Source of the DNA: Peronospora farinosa
Lineage: Eukaryota > Oomycota > Peronosporomycetes > Peronosporales > Peronosporaceae
Direction of reading: 5' to 3'
Assembly: GCA_947646735.1 (NCBI GenBank)
Contig: CANTFK010000663.1
Coordinates: 179,675 to 243,674, forward strand
DNA: 64,000 nt
Shown: one piece after another, positions 21,696 to 33,010 of the stretch
Position numbering within the stretch: the first letter of the stretch is position 1
Layout of the letters: each line of letters begins with the position of its first letter
Notes under the pieces: generated by a model
Database searches by the model: none
Seen by the model: only the letters and a program-made list of their open reading frames with translations
Told to the model about the DNA's origin: nothing
Program-made: the position numbers and the translations under genes

Positions 21696-22015
21696 TGTAA
21701 CGGGCTAAGGACCCGTTACCGTCTTACACTAAAAGGGCGTTGAGGAAGCGCTCTTAATGAACTCGTAAATATAGCTCTGTTTTATTTTTGTTTTAGTTTT
21801 AATTTGCAGTAAGTGCGAGTATGTTCCCTAGCTCATGGGAACCACTCAATATGTAAGTCAATTTATTATTGGCTAATTATTGGGTCTGGCACCCCAATAA
21901 TAAAAAAATAATAAAAATGACGCACAGTATCCGCTAATCGGATACTGTCCTATGCCTCCTTATGTAATTATGTATTATCCTTATAGCTACTTATGTAATA
22001 GGTTGCCCCATTACA
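21696..22015 (-). repeat. 3' LTR of the B element
   Basis: 320 bp; + strand reads TGTAACGGGCTAAGG to CCCCATTACA. It is nearly identical to 38643-38962. TG...CA ends and CTTAA flank on the left. Confidence 0.92.
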
Positions 22016-22035
22016 TCACCCCCCCCCCCTCTTTT
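22016..22035 (-). other. Polypurine tract of the B element
   Basis: Directly inside the 3' LTR the minus strand reads AAAAGAGGGGGGGGGGGTGA, a near-pure purine run abutting the LTR, as needed to prime plus-strand DNA synthesis. The homopolymer may vary in length between reads. Confidence 0.8.
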
Positions 22036-22134
22036 AAGTTGCGCTTACCTCAACGTAAGCGCGAATCGCAGAAAGTTTCTTTTTGACCAACGGCGTAACT
22101 CCAAACCTGCTCAGTTAGACGTAACTGAGCAACA

Positions 22135-23590
22135 TGGATCCTAGGCGTCCACGAAACAATGTCTCTGACAACCAGAACTGGGAACACCAAGCGACAATCC
22201 GTAGAGAGCAGGCGCCGCATGTCATGGATGGGGACTTGAAACTGTGGCGCTTGTATGGTCTTAAGGTGCCGTCGAACCCGAGCCACTGGAGGTCATGAAG
22301 GACCTTTTCACGCGATACCGTAAAGTGAGAGGCAAGGCAACGAGCAACGCATATACCGACGATGCGTTGCAGAGGTCTTGGTGTGCCTTTATCAGACGCT
22401 GGAACGCGAGCCGACGTGAAGGAACGTCCTTCACGTCCTGGTTAGACGGTCGCGGAGGAACGCGTGATATACACGCTATTGGCGACCTACGCCGGCGCAT
22501 CTGTCGCATGACTTGTGACGAGTATCACCTTTGTTACGTCCACATTCGTGAGGGATGTCCAACGTGCAACGTGGGCAGATCGCGACCGGTCCGGTGGGAA
22601 TGGGACGATTTGGTGTGTGCGCGAGGCATGCCCGACCATATTCATCCATGGATTGCCCGTTATGAGAGAAGCCTTTCGGAGCTCCAGGTGTCCGAGCTAC
22701 GGCGAGTGAGAGCACGTCCTTACGATCGCCGAAGGCATTCACGTAGCCGAGGTCGTCAACCGTATCATCCGTATGCTCCCGAGCCTCGTAATAGGTCTCG
22801 GTCTCGGAGTCGCTCGGGAGGTCGTCGTGGTTTCGTTGCTCGCGATCATTACGGCTCGCGAGATCGGGGTAGGAAACGGCAGCGTCGGTCGCGATCACCG
22901 TCTTTATACGAGACTCATAGTCCTCGACCACGTCCGGGACATATTGGGACAGCGTACTCGATGGCTCCCATGTATCGTCCGCCGGGTAATATCCCGACCA
23001 GCGAACCCTGTAATGTTTCTCGACATGCTTCTTCATGGGCGCCGAGTTATTACTCGGCGCCTGGGACTTGTGATCCTCGTGATCGACAATTCGGTCGACA
23101 ATCCATCGTCGCGCACCCGATGCATCAACTAAGGGAGGAGGAGCATCACGACGGAAGACCTCTGGCGATGAGAGCCAATTCTCGCAATCGGGCGCCTGTA
23201 CAGTCGAATGATGAGCTGCGCCTACTCCGCGCTGAAGCCGAGGAATCTAAGAATGCCCTACTTGATGCTCGCGAGATGGCTGAGAGAGCTCAAGATCGTG
23301 CGGATGCTGCGACTGAGGCTGCTGAGCGGACTCGACGTGAGCAGCTGGTACTGGTGGAGCGCCTACGTCAACTTGAGATGACTGCGTTCGGAGGGCCCCA
23401 GCAGATCGAGTCTGCACGCGTTCGGGCAGGACTTGGTCCCCGTCGTCGTCAACGTCGTCGTCAAGGGAGTCGGAATTCGAGCCGGCACAGAAGAACGGGG
23501 AAGATTCGAAGAGAGATCCGCCGACAGGTAAGCCTTGAGGCGCCCGACGTAAAACGTCGGGTGCAAACGCATAGATGTAGGTATGTCTAG
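22135..23590 (+). other. Long antisense ORF in the B element (SR-rich and coiled-coil)
   Basis: Opposite to pol. 22295-23590 is open for 431 codons. Upstream, an ATG at 22135 opens 52 codons ending at a stop at 22293; this second stretch joins with a one-base shift. Seen: a basic N-terminal domain (LQRSWCAFIRRWNASRREGT), an Arg/Ser-rich stretch (about residues 142-208 of the 431), a coiled coil at about 305-362 (LRAEAEESKNALLDAREMAE), then a basic tail. No family was recognised. It starts 120 bp inside the 3' LTR, so it could be driven by an antisense LTR promoter. The sense chromodomain overlaps it at 22476-23140; antisense composition could explain part of the open frame. Confidence 0.4.
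22476..23140 (-). pseudogene. B-type chromodomain
   Basis: Sense frame with VDASGARRWIVDRIVDHED and then KHYRVRWSGYYPADDTWEP, SSTLSQYVPDVVEDYE: a recognisable chromodomain with conserved aromatic residues. It ends in a CPRCTLDIPHEC-containing tail. An upstream TAG (near 23248) and a frame change separate it from the integrase ORF ending at 23363, so in this copy the chromodomain is probably not fused to integrase. Confidence 0.7.
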
Positions 23591-25173
23591 CGTGTAAGCG
23601 TCACCATGCACCTTAACAACCCGAAATGGGCCAATATATCTTGGCGCTAACTTAATTGCACCCAAATTCGTCACTGAGGTGTTCGGTAAATCACTTGTTG
23701 ATAACAATACTCTGTCACCTTCTTGAAATGTCAACATATTCTTTCGACCTCTTCTGTCTGCATTCTCCTTTTGCTTATCGACTGCCTCTTGTAATGCATC
23801 ACGCACAAAATGCGTGATTCCTTGTCGTAATAGTAGAAATTCGGTTACTGCAGCCGAACTTACAGGCGACGTATTTTCTTTTGGGGCAAAATTAGCAACG
23901 GGAGACGCGATGGAAAGCATCGCGTCAGGAGTCGATATGCCGTTGGCCACAAAATTACCAGCATTAGGTGCATCGGCAGCAACCTCATTCGCATCATAAT
24001 CAATCATCAATAGTTTCGGCGCAATTCCATCCGTAGATACTCCCCCACCAAGCTTGTAGCAGGGTGCTTAAAGCTGAGAGAGCAAGTAGCGCCGGAACGC
24101 GAGGATGCCTCGCGTTGTTAACAAAAAAGGGCGTCAACCCGGTTGTCGCATGGACAGCATTGTTGATTGCAAACTCTGCAAGTGGAAGAAACGAACTCCA
24201 TGACGAGAACGATGTTGCATAACTGCGCAAGACATCTTCGAGAACTATGCTCACACGCTCCGTTTGCCCATCCGTCTCTGGATGGGCCGCCGTAGACATA
24301 AGCAACCGCGTGCCTATATAGCTGGAATCATTCGGCCCAGAAAGCCGAAGTGAAACGCGGGTCACGGTCCGAAACAATAGATTCTGGCAAGCCGTGATGC
24401 CTAAAGATAAGATCAATGAAGATTTTTGCTGTCGTCTCCGCCGTAATGTTGGCGAAGATCGGAGCAAAATGCACCATTTTGCTGAATCGATCCACTAGAA
24501 CCAATACGCCCGTGCGTTTCTGTTCATCCGGTGGAAGGCCAAAGATAAAATCCATGCTGACCGAGCGCCAGGCTTCCGTAGCAATCGGAAACGGACGCAA
24601 TGGGGCTTGTGAAGACGGGGTGGGCTTCACACGCTGACAGGTTTCACAGGAGCGCACCCATTTCTGGATGTAATTATACATTCGCGGCCAGAAAAATACC
24701 CGAGAAATAGCCGCAAACGTCTTCTCGCGACCCAGGTGTCCTCCAGCTGGGCTGTCGTGAAACTCATGAACCAATCGTGCTCGAAGGTCGTCATCAGCAA
24801 GGATGACGACACGCGGGGAAACATAAACGTCCATCTTGTACATCAGTAACGGCCCGGCAAGCGCATAACGCTTGATGCTATCTCGTGTTGGTTTCGTCAA
24901 CTTCGCGAGTAGTTTTTCGCTCGGGTCTCTAAGATAGTTGATGATTCCTGCATAGAAGGATTCATTCACATAAGACTCAGCGATGTGAGTTTGGATCGAC
25001 AGCACGGGTGTTGAGATCATCGCATTGAGCCCCAGATCAATACAACACGCACAGATATCTTCGTCGTCATCAACATACTCCGTTTGATGACCTATGTCGC
25101 GTCGAGGATCGTAATCAGGTCGAAGAGAAAACGCGTCAGCGAGAATGTTATTTTTGCCAGGCTTGTAATGCAC
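23363..25173 (-). pseudogene. B-type integrase
   Basis: Three overlapping frames. 25173-24328 has MHYKPGKNNILADAFSLRPD, the H2C2 zinc module (HEFHDSPAGGHLGREKTF ... CETCQR), and the first catalytic Asp in SVSMDFIFGLPPDE. DRDPRFTSAFW carries the second Asp. 24467-24000 has AAHPETDGQTERVS with the catalytic Glu. 24010-23363 has LQEAVDKQKENADRRGRKN and the C-terminal module RYIGPFRVVKVHGDAY. The DDE residues are all present but spread over shifted frames. Confidence 0.85.
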
Positions 25174-26418
25174 ACAAAATTATACTCGGCGAAGAATGAC
25201 GACCATCGTGCGATACGCTGGGACTAGTGAGGACTTCTGACGGCGGTACGCAATGATGCGTGATCTGAGTAGATAGAAAACATCTTTTTCCGAGCAAATA
25301 TACTTTAAGCTTTATTAGCACGTTACGCATAGCCAGAAGTTCCTTGTCGTGTACCCTATAATTTTTTCTGCAGGTTTCATCTGTCGTGATTGAAAACCCA
25401 CGACGCGCTTTCGACCCACGTCATTAGATTGCATGAGGGAACATCCTATAGCGAGTTTTTCGCGTCACATATGACGTGGAATGGCTTGGAATTATTAGGT
25501 AGCATCAGCATTGGTGCCTCGGACAAGCTCTTCTTCACGTAGTCGAAGGCAGATTGATGTTCTGCCCTCCATAACCATACTGCGTCTTTCGTGATCAAAG
25601 TCGATAATGGCTGAATTAGCTCAGCATAATACTTCGTATACTTATGCAAGCAATCCGCCAGACCAAGTCATTGACGTAATTCAGTTTGATTCCTGGTCGT
25701 TGTCCAGGAACAGATCGATGAGATCTTCACAGGATCAGCTCGGACACCTTCCTTCTGACATAGCAACCGAGTACTGGAATTTCGGGAGCGCAGAAGACGC
25801 ATTTCTTCAAATTCGCATACAATTTATTCTCGCGCATAACTTGAAACACCTGCTTCAAGTGTCGAAGTTGTACCTCCGTAGCGCTGAGCTTTTGCTCAGC
25901 GCGGCTGTGAACAAAAATGTCATCAAAGTAGCTCGGTGCAAAGTCGCGAAGTGGGCGAAGTACTTGTGTCACCATCCGATTGAACGTAGCTGGAGCGTGT
26001 TTAAGACCTTGTGGCATGACTAACCACTCCCAAAGCATCCCACTTGGGGTGCTGGCCGCAGTGAACGGAATATCTCTGTCCCTCATGAAATATGATAGAA
26101 ACCGTCTGTCAGATCTATGGCGCTGTAGATCTCGCTCCCGGGCATGGTATTTAATACCATGTCTTTTCGAGGGATAGGGTTTGAGCCGGAATCGTGGTGT
26201 CATTCAGCTTGTTGAAGGCGTGTACAATGCGCCAACCGCCGGTGGCTTTCTTCACATAGAAAGTCGGGCCCGAATGTGGCGAGATACTCTCGCGGACATG
26301 GCCAGCCTTGCGGCAACCCTCGAAAAATTCATCAATAGCGATGACTTGGTCGCGCGGTAACGGCCACTGCCTTGTCACGCAGTATTTCGATCCTGGCACG
26401 AGATCTATCTCGTGCCGC
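25148..26418 (-). pseudogene. B-type reverse transcriptase and RNase H, split by frameshifts
   Basis: 26399-26151: VTRQWPLPRDQVIAIDEFF, FYVKKATGGWRIVHAFNKL. 26203-25727: LWEWLVMPQGLKHAPATFNR then SYFDDIFVHSRAE, with the catalytic YFDD box. 25649-25446: RNase H start (LWRAEHQSAFDYVKKSLSEA, FHVICDAKN). 25330-25148: LIKLKVYLLGKR then a frame change over the TDHA motif. The Asp in VCDA is kept. Expected domains all appear in order, but at least three frame breaks exclude a working polyprotein. The upstream end is cut by the A element at 26418. Confidence 0.85.
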
Positions 26419-27358
26419 TGTGGTGAAGTGACAGGGAAAGTTGGAGTTTGAGGGAAATGGAACAGAGAGAAAGAGAATTTCTGGTCACTTCCCCGAGAGA
26501 GTGACCACGACCCGGCCTCGCGGATTTACAAACACACACCAGGCCCCGCCTTTTTAAGAATATAAGACCCAGACGTGCGGAGCCAGCACAGGATCCAGGT
26601 CCCGGAAACAAATTCCAGGGGCCCAGGGGTACTAAGGCCCAATGTCCGAGGGTGCAGAATCGGTACACAGAATATCGAAGATTACACAAAGTACAGGTAC
26701 CAAGGAGCCATTTCTTCTTCCAAGAGTCGGCACGTGGCACTTTCCAGATCAAAGGGTTAAGGTTAGGCATGAAAAGCATACAGAGAATAAGATAAATAAA
26801 CACACTCGAATTTGCATTACACGTGGCAGCTTTAAGCGCTCCTCCTAAGCTTCTCCGTCGCTTCACCTCTTCCGGGCGGGATACCTTTTGGCCCCCCGAC
26901 GTCCAGCAGGTGTTAGAAGGCTCAAGCAACGCAAGTTGAACCTCAGGATAGTTGGCCTGAGGTGTCAAGTAAGTGTCAAGACTCTACGACCCGCTACAGG
27001 AAGCGGTTTCCCTACGGGGAAGAGCACAAAGGGGTCCAAGGACCAAGAACAGTTAGCCACTAAAGGGGTACATAGTACCAGGTGCATCGCTCTCGTCTAA
27101 GTCGATTGAGCCCAAGAAACCCGGTCCCAAGTGAAGTATATCCACTCGGGGACCACCAAGTCCAAGTCCTATACAAAGGCCAAGTCTTTAAGTCTTCGGC
27201 GTCAACCGAGGAGCAAGACCAGCCAAGCCGACGGGTACACAAGGTGAGACCCAAGGCCAACACGACACGGTATCGGGGTACCCCCTCCGTAAGTCGGCAG
27301 TCCGGCGCTATGTGTGTTTGTGGATCTCCTACGTTGTTTGAGAATCCACTCCACCACA
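26419..27358 (+). repeat. 5' LTR of the A element
   Basis: 940 bp, TGTGGTGAAGTG to CCACTCCACCACA, so the ends form TGTGGTG/CACCACA inverted repeats. 26630-27358 matches the right LTR at about 98% by eye. 26419-26610 has no counterpart in the right LTR. A GGGGCCCAGGGGTAC unit sits at the boundary (26614-26632). Confidence 0.88.
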
Positions 27359-27359
27359 A

Positions 27360-27375
27360 TGGTGCGTGTGCCCGG
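27360..27375 (+). other. Primer binding site of the A element
   Basis: One base after the LTR the sequence TGGTGCGTGTGCCCGG begins. Its complement ends CACACGC-A-CCA preceded by CCGGG, exactly a tRNA 3' end: five T-stem bases, seven acceptor bases, discriminator and CCA. The tRNA identity cannot be assigned by eye. Confidence 0.7.
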
Positions 27376-27435
27376 ATCTTCGGGAGACGCGGGATTTCAC
27401 CGTGAGTCCCAAGAAAAGAAAAGACATCGGTCAAG

Positions 27436-29773
27436 ATGGACCAAGGGACAACCAAGACACTGGAAACCGGATCGCCAGTGATTAAGAAGGAAGAAGGATC
27501 GGAGGACCTGCAGAGCCCGGGGAGGAGCTCTGCTATTGAGGTCAAGGTGGAATATGAAGAAAAACCACCAAATCCTCCCCCTTATGTCTTCGTTGAAGAA
27601 GACAATATGGGCCATAATCAATATTATGGTCCAGGGGTCCCAAGTTTGACAGCGAAAGCTAAAAAACAAGGGACCCCGAAACAAGTCTCCCAACCTACCA
27701 CTCAAGAGCCAAAGGTGCCCAAGAACAAGCAGCAAAAGAAGCAGAAGCATACCAAGTTGAAGGCACCGAGAGGCGGAGACACGACGGACGAGTCGGGAGA
27801 GAGCCAAGGCGCGGCCAGTAAGGACTGGACAGAAGAAGATTTGGAAGAAGCCTACCATCGGAATAAATTGAAGAAGTTTCTTCGAAAGGACCCGGTGATG
27901 AAGCGCTCAAGGTCAAGCTTCTGGACCAGGTCCACGGTCCGATAACGGCTCTTCCCACCACGACCACAGACCTGGAGATCCTCAAGGCCGTAATGAATCT
28001 GTTACATGAAGCTGGGATGGCTGCTGGGAACTTTACTGCTGAGACCCTCTTCGATTTCGGGTTCGAGACCTTGAAGAAGACCTTAGTGACCCTGCATGGT
28101 CACCTCAAGACGTTAGTGAGGGAGTTCCCCCCCCCCAAAGGAAGTACCCCGTCAAGATGGAAGAGTAGTGGATCCTGGTGTGGGCTCTCCTGCTGGGTCA
28201 CTCGGTGAATCGTTACCAAGGTCTCAATACGAATCAGCCACCTCATCTATGATGTCGGCCTGATGGATACGATGGATCGAATGCAATTGGGTCCAGCTGG
28301 TGCAGCGTTGTTAGAAGCACGAATTCCCGAAGCTAGCCATATGGACACAGCAACCCCATGGGTCCAGCGCCAAGCACAGGAGGAGACGGAAGCCCGGTGC
28401 AAAGTGGAGCCAAGGTTTATGGGGACAAAAACGGATCAGGAAACAAAGACTGAGTCAGTTTCTCCTAGCGCACTCCAGTCGTACTTTGATAAGGCGATGA
28501 CCAAGTTCCTTGAAGAACAAGGCTCCACAAAAGTTGCAGTGGACAGGGGACACACCACGAATGGTCAAGGACCAGTTCATCCCAGGTCCTCCCAGCAGAT
28601 TGAGCGCCTAGGACCACTAGGCGATATCCCTGATGTGGACATGAAATCTGTGGGGTCAACCCATGATGAATACGACCCAGATGACTTGGCGTTCCCGATG
28701 ACTTCAGCGCGAGCGACTGTGGCCACGGCTACGGCAGGAGGACCCCCTACTGTTGTTCCGCACATTAGGGTATCGGCCTCGTCGGATCTGAAGGAATTTA
28801 GCGGAAGGGACTACGATGAAGATCGTGCCCGAAGCTGGAGCACTAAGGTAAAGACGGCTTTCCTCCGAGACTAGTCACCAGACAGCGAGAAGTGTCTCGT
28901 TTTGGGTCCCTGCTCACGGGTCCAACTCAGAATTGGTATCGACAGCTAGGTCGAACAGTGCGCGTTGATTGGAAACTGCTTCTGCGAGAGTTCCAAGCAC
29001 AATTTTGCGGCTTGGGAGTGTCGGTGGCTCGACAATATTATCACGCCAGAAAGAGAACCGATGAGTCACCCTTGGAATATCTGTACCGTTTGAACGTGGC
29101 AGGGCTCAGGGCCAAGCTAGATATTAAGGGTGGACCCCCCAGTGTAAAGCGTGAACACGTAGACCATTACGTGGAAACCTTGGATGATCGAGAATTAGCG
29201 GACCAGCTTACATTGCTCAGATTTTCTGATGCAGACGACCTGGAGGAAGTCCTGCTGGCTCGTCAGAGAGCGAAGACGCGTCAAGGAAGGGTCTTGTTCG
29301 GGTCCAGCAAGTTTCGCCAGAAGTCCCCAACCACTCCAGACCACACCAAGAGCCAACTGAGAAGACCCGTCCAGGTCATCCGAGCCACTTCTGAAAGTGA
29401 AAATGACCAAGGGTCCAGCTCCAGTGGGTCTGAGGGAGAAGGTGACCTCAGAAGAATTTATGCGGCGGCGAGTAAACCTTACACTGGCAGGGCGAGGGAC
29501 GTAGATGACCCCCGGGATCATCAGGACCCAGGTCCAGACCGAGGTAGACGCATGGCAGAGGGAACTGGACAGAAGGTGGTTCCAGGGCCACCCGCGACAA
29601 GGTGTACCCATTGTGGATCTAGGAAGCATGAGGATCTGGACTGTTGGAAGCGACTCGCTTGCGAGTGCTGTGGAAAGAAGGGTCACCCAGCCGACCACTG
29701 CCTGTTTGTGTGTCGTGGTTGTGGCAAGTTCATGACGTCGGCAAGTGCTCGATGGAAGAGTTCTACAACCTAA
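27436..29773 (+). pseudogene. A-type gag polyprotein, frameshifted
   Basis: Three open pieces. 27436-27945 is a charged, Lys/Glu/Pro-rich N-terminal part with no fold recognised. 28263-28874 ends with the capsid start (SSDLKEFSGRDYDEDRARSW). 28892-29773 carries the capsid core (LTGPTQNWYRQLGRTVRVDW, QYYHARKRTDESPLEYLYRL). Two CCHC zinc knuckles follow (CTHCGSRKHEDLDC and CECCGKKGHPADHC), then a CRGCGK half-knuckle. The stop between 28874 and 28892 and the shift at 27945 mean no full gag is made. The same gag is found decayed at 6863-7415 and 9540-10002. Confidence 0.8.
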
Positions 29774-32195
29774 TTCGCCAGTGGTACAACCCGAACAAGC
29801 ACGCGGGGCAGCTGCCCGAGGCGGCGGAGAAGATGTTAAATTAGAACGCTCGCCAGGTTGGAATCTGGTACGAGCCGAGCGTTCTAATTGTTGCATTTAT
29901 GCATTTGTGGAGAAACAACCCGTGGAGAAGGTTAATAAGTTGGATGAATTGATTGGAAATACATCGGGCTTTTGCATTAATTCTGTTGCTGCTGTGGCCA
30001 ATGCATGTATACCTCACGTTTATTCCCGAGGGGAGACTATGATGACATTGGATTTATTGCCGGGAGAGTCAAGAGGATACTGGAAACACCATGCCCCAGG
30101 AAAGTGGTTTAAGCAAGCCAAGGCCTCTGGGAAAGTTTACAATATTCGTGCGAATCTACTGTTTGATTCTGGTGCCGAGATATCTATTTTGGATATCGCC
30201 TTTGCTCGTAAGGCAGGCTGCCAGATTAACACAAGCGAGAAACAAGAGTTTGTGGGCATTGGAGAAGCAGTTTACACCACGGAAGGGCGAACGAAGATCA
30301 AGATAACGTTGAATGGTGTATTAGTATACTTCTTCAATGTGTGGGTCGGGTCCATGGCCGGCCAGGATGTGCTACTAGGAATGGACTTTATGGTGCCAGC
30401 TGGAATTCGTTTGGACATGGCGGACGGAACTATTTGCTTGCCAGACGAAGTTCGAATCCAGCTGACAGGTCGCAAGACCTTGTATAGTGGCCATATTTCT
30501 GAGGTAAAATTGAGCCAGTACGTAAATTTACCGGCAACAAAATATGTCGAGGTTCCGCTGAAGAGGGTTACGTCGGACCAGTGGAAATTATGGATGACCC
30601 GTGGAGATGGATGGGTAACTACGATGATCCAAGGACATGGACATCGTCAATTCTTGAGGGTCACCAATGTGAGTGACAAGGACCTGATCCTACACGAGGA
30701 TACCAAGCTGGGCATTTGGCTGGCTAAGGACCGGGTTCGCTGGGCCCAAGGGTTCGTGTCAGCTGGTTCGAGGAGGTACGCTGAATGGAAAAATCTAGCC
30801 TACCAAGCAACCACCGACGAGGAGGATGCAGAAACCACTCAAGAAGAAGTATACCAAGGTCCGATGGTCGAGAAACCTCAGTACGTGACTCCACATAAAA
30901 TGTTGCTACGGACGGGGACACAAGTGCCAGTGGTTAACGCGGTGCACGAGTCTGTTATGAGGGACCCTGAGTCATTGCCATTAGATCAGGAATCTGGAGG
31001 GGAGGCCCTCGATAGAGGTCAACCATCTAGAGCTAGCGTGGGCACGGAAGTCTCATCTAAGGATAGGACCGATATGGAGAGAGTCCACCTAGAGGGGGGT
31101 CCACCGGTCATCAAGGCTGAAGTAGATACTCCCGATGACCAAGTCTGTGTTCACGAGAGTGGAGATTTATGTGCCGAAGATATCGACAAAAATTGGTCTG
31201 TTATCCCTGAGGTCACCCCATTCACGAACGAAGTTATGTTGGAAGAGATCCAGATCCCAGACCCCGGTGATACCCCAAGGGAGGAGGTAGACCGCCTCCG
31301 TCAGATTATACGGAGAAAACGACATTTGCTGATGGGAAAAGGTAACGCATTACCCCCGGCGGCTCGAGGAGCAGTGTGCGACATTGATGTTGGGAACGCA
31401 CGGCCAATCGCCCAACGGGTACGGAAGGTGGCCCCTCAATTTAGGGGGAATGTGGCCCCTCAATTTAGGGAGAAGCTGGCAGACCTGATAAAAGGCCTCT
31501 TGTCCTCCAAGATAATCCAGCATTCTACCTCCCCATGGGCGAGTCCAATTGTAATCATTGTTAAGAAGAATGGGGTGGATATAAGGCTGTGCATTGACTA
31601 CCGGATGGTGAATGACTTAACGCGGCTTATGATGTATCCTATGCCTCTCGTACATGAGTTGCTGGAAGACCTAGATAAGGCCCTGTGGTACTGCTCACTG
31701 GATATGGCTAGAGGCTTTTGGGTGGTCAGCATGACTGAACGAGCCCGTTTAATCTCGGCGTTTGTAACCCCGATCGGGCTTTTTGAGTGGAGACGAATGC
31801 CGTTTGGACTGAAGAATGCGCCGCAGATCTATCAGCGGCTGTTGGATAATGCTTTATATGGGTTTCTTACGATTTCCTCCGAGCCGGGCTCTGACAAACC
31901 AGAGGACCTGTTCGAGGTGGGCCATCCAGAGGGAGACCTCAAGAAGTCTATATTAGGACGTAGGTCCTATATCGACGACATTTTGGTAACCTCTGGATCA
32001 TGGGATGACCTATGCTTAAAGTGGAAAGACTATTGGAGGTTTGTGGTAAGTGGAATTTATCGATCAGAGCGGTCAAAAGTTCATGGGGATGTAAAAAGGT
32101 TGATTATCTTGGACATCGAGTATCCGCGGAGGGGTTGGAGGTCCACCCTAAGGATCTTCAATCATTGGTGGACTTACCGCTGCTCACTACTTTAA
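29745..32195 (+). pseudogene. A-type protease and reverse transcriptase
   Basis: One long frame of 816 codons overlapping the end of gag by 28 bases in another frame. Aspartic protease: LLFDSGAEISILDIAFARKA around 30155-30215. An acidic linker follows. Reverse transcriptase starts near 31440: VDIRLCIDYRMVNDLTR, then MPFGLKNAPQIYQRLL and the catalytic SYIDDILV at about 31965-31990. About 35 extra residues lie between NALYGF and YIDD compared with usual Gypsy enzymes. A 27-30 bp tandem duplication (GTGGCCCCTCAATTTAGGG twice, 31428-31475) adds VAPQFRGN; the 62 kb fragment has one copy. After about 32010 the thumb continues in another frame. Confidence 0.85.
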
Positions 32196-33010
32196 AGCCA
32201 TGTAGTCGTTTCTTGGAAGTCTCAACTACTATAGCCGGGATCTAGAAGACTACGCGATTTATTCGTCCATATTGTATGAGCTAAGACAAGTGAATTATCA
32301 CGTGTTACGACGCCGGATGAGGGGACTGAGGACATACAGGAAGATGACCAGGAGGAAGACCGATGGATCGGGTGAAGGTGGCCTTTGCGATATTGAAGAA
32401 TAAGATAGCCACCGCCCCAATCGTTCGCCATTTTGATCCAGACCGGGAACCTGTCATTATCGTCTATGCCAGTGAGTGGGCCATCTCGGCATCCCTGGTG
32501 CAGGAGTATGAGGGGGTGTATATGCCGGCCACTTTCACGAGTCGGACTTTGAAGCCATACGAGATCAACTATGGGCTGGTGGACAAGGAAGTGCTGGCGC
32601 TATTGCGGATACTAGACCTTTGCTACACGTCACTGGTCACCCGACCTATCAAGGTCTTGACCCGACACACAACACTGGCGTGGTTAGTCCGGTCACCGGG
32701 TCTACAAGGTCGCCTGGGAAACTGGGCTGCACTCCTGTCTCAATGGACGTTAGAAGTGGTTAAGTGCAAGAGGGGCGAAGATGAAATACTGGGAACATTA
32801 GCGGCAAGCATTACGCCTCGCGAAAATGTGGACTCTATTCTATCTTCAATCGCCCCCAAGAGACATCCGCGCCAAGCTATCACGGTGGTTCCCCCGACGG
32901 TTGAGACCGAGGAAAGCCTCATGTGGTCAGTTTTGATGGGTCTGCACGAGTTAAGCGTGGGGGAGGGGCATGCAGTGCTATTGTGTGGCAACTCCCGGAA
33001 TGTACGGTAG
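32012..33010 (+). pseudogene. A-type reverse transcriptase thumb and first RNase H
   Basis: 32012-32245 continues the thumb (GCKKVDYLGHRVSAEGLEV) and stops. 32363-33010 carries the Gypsy RNase H: VIIVYASEWAISASLVQEYE, where the usual DAS is YAS, so the first catalytic Asp is replaced by Tyr; NYGLVDKEVLALLRIL keeps the Glu; LTRHTTLAWLV stands where TDH is usual. Loss of several acidic residues fits the known tendency of the first RNase H to decay into a tether when a second RNase H is present. Confidence 0.75.

Noticed and set aside
29195..29896. 233-codon minus-strand frame in the A element
   Set aside because: Antisense to gag with zinc knuckles; composition only, and not conserved in the decayed A copies.
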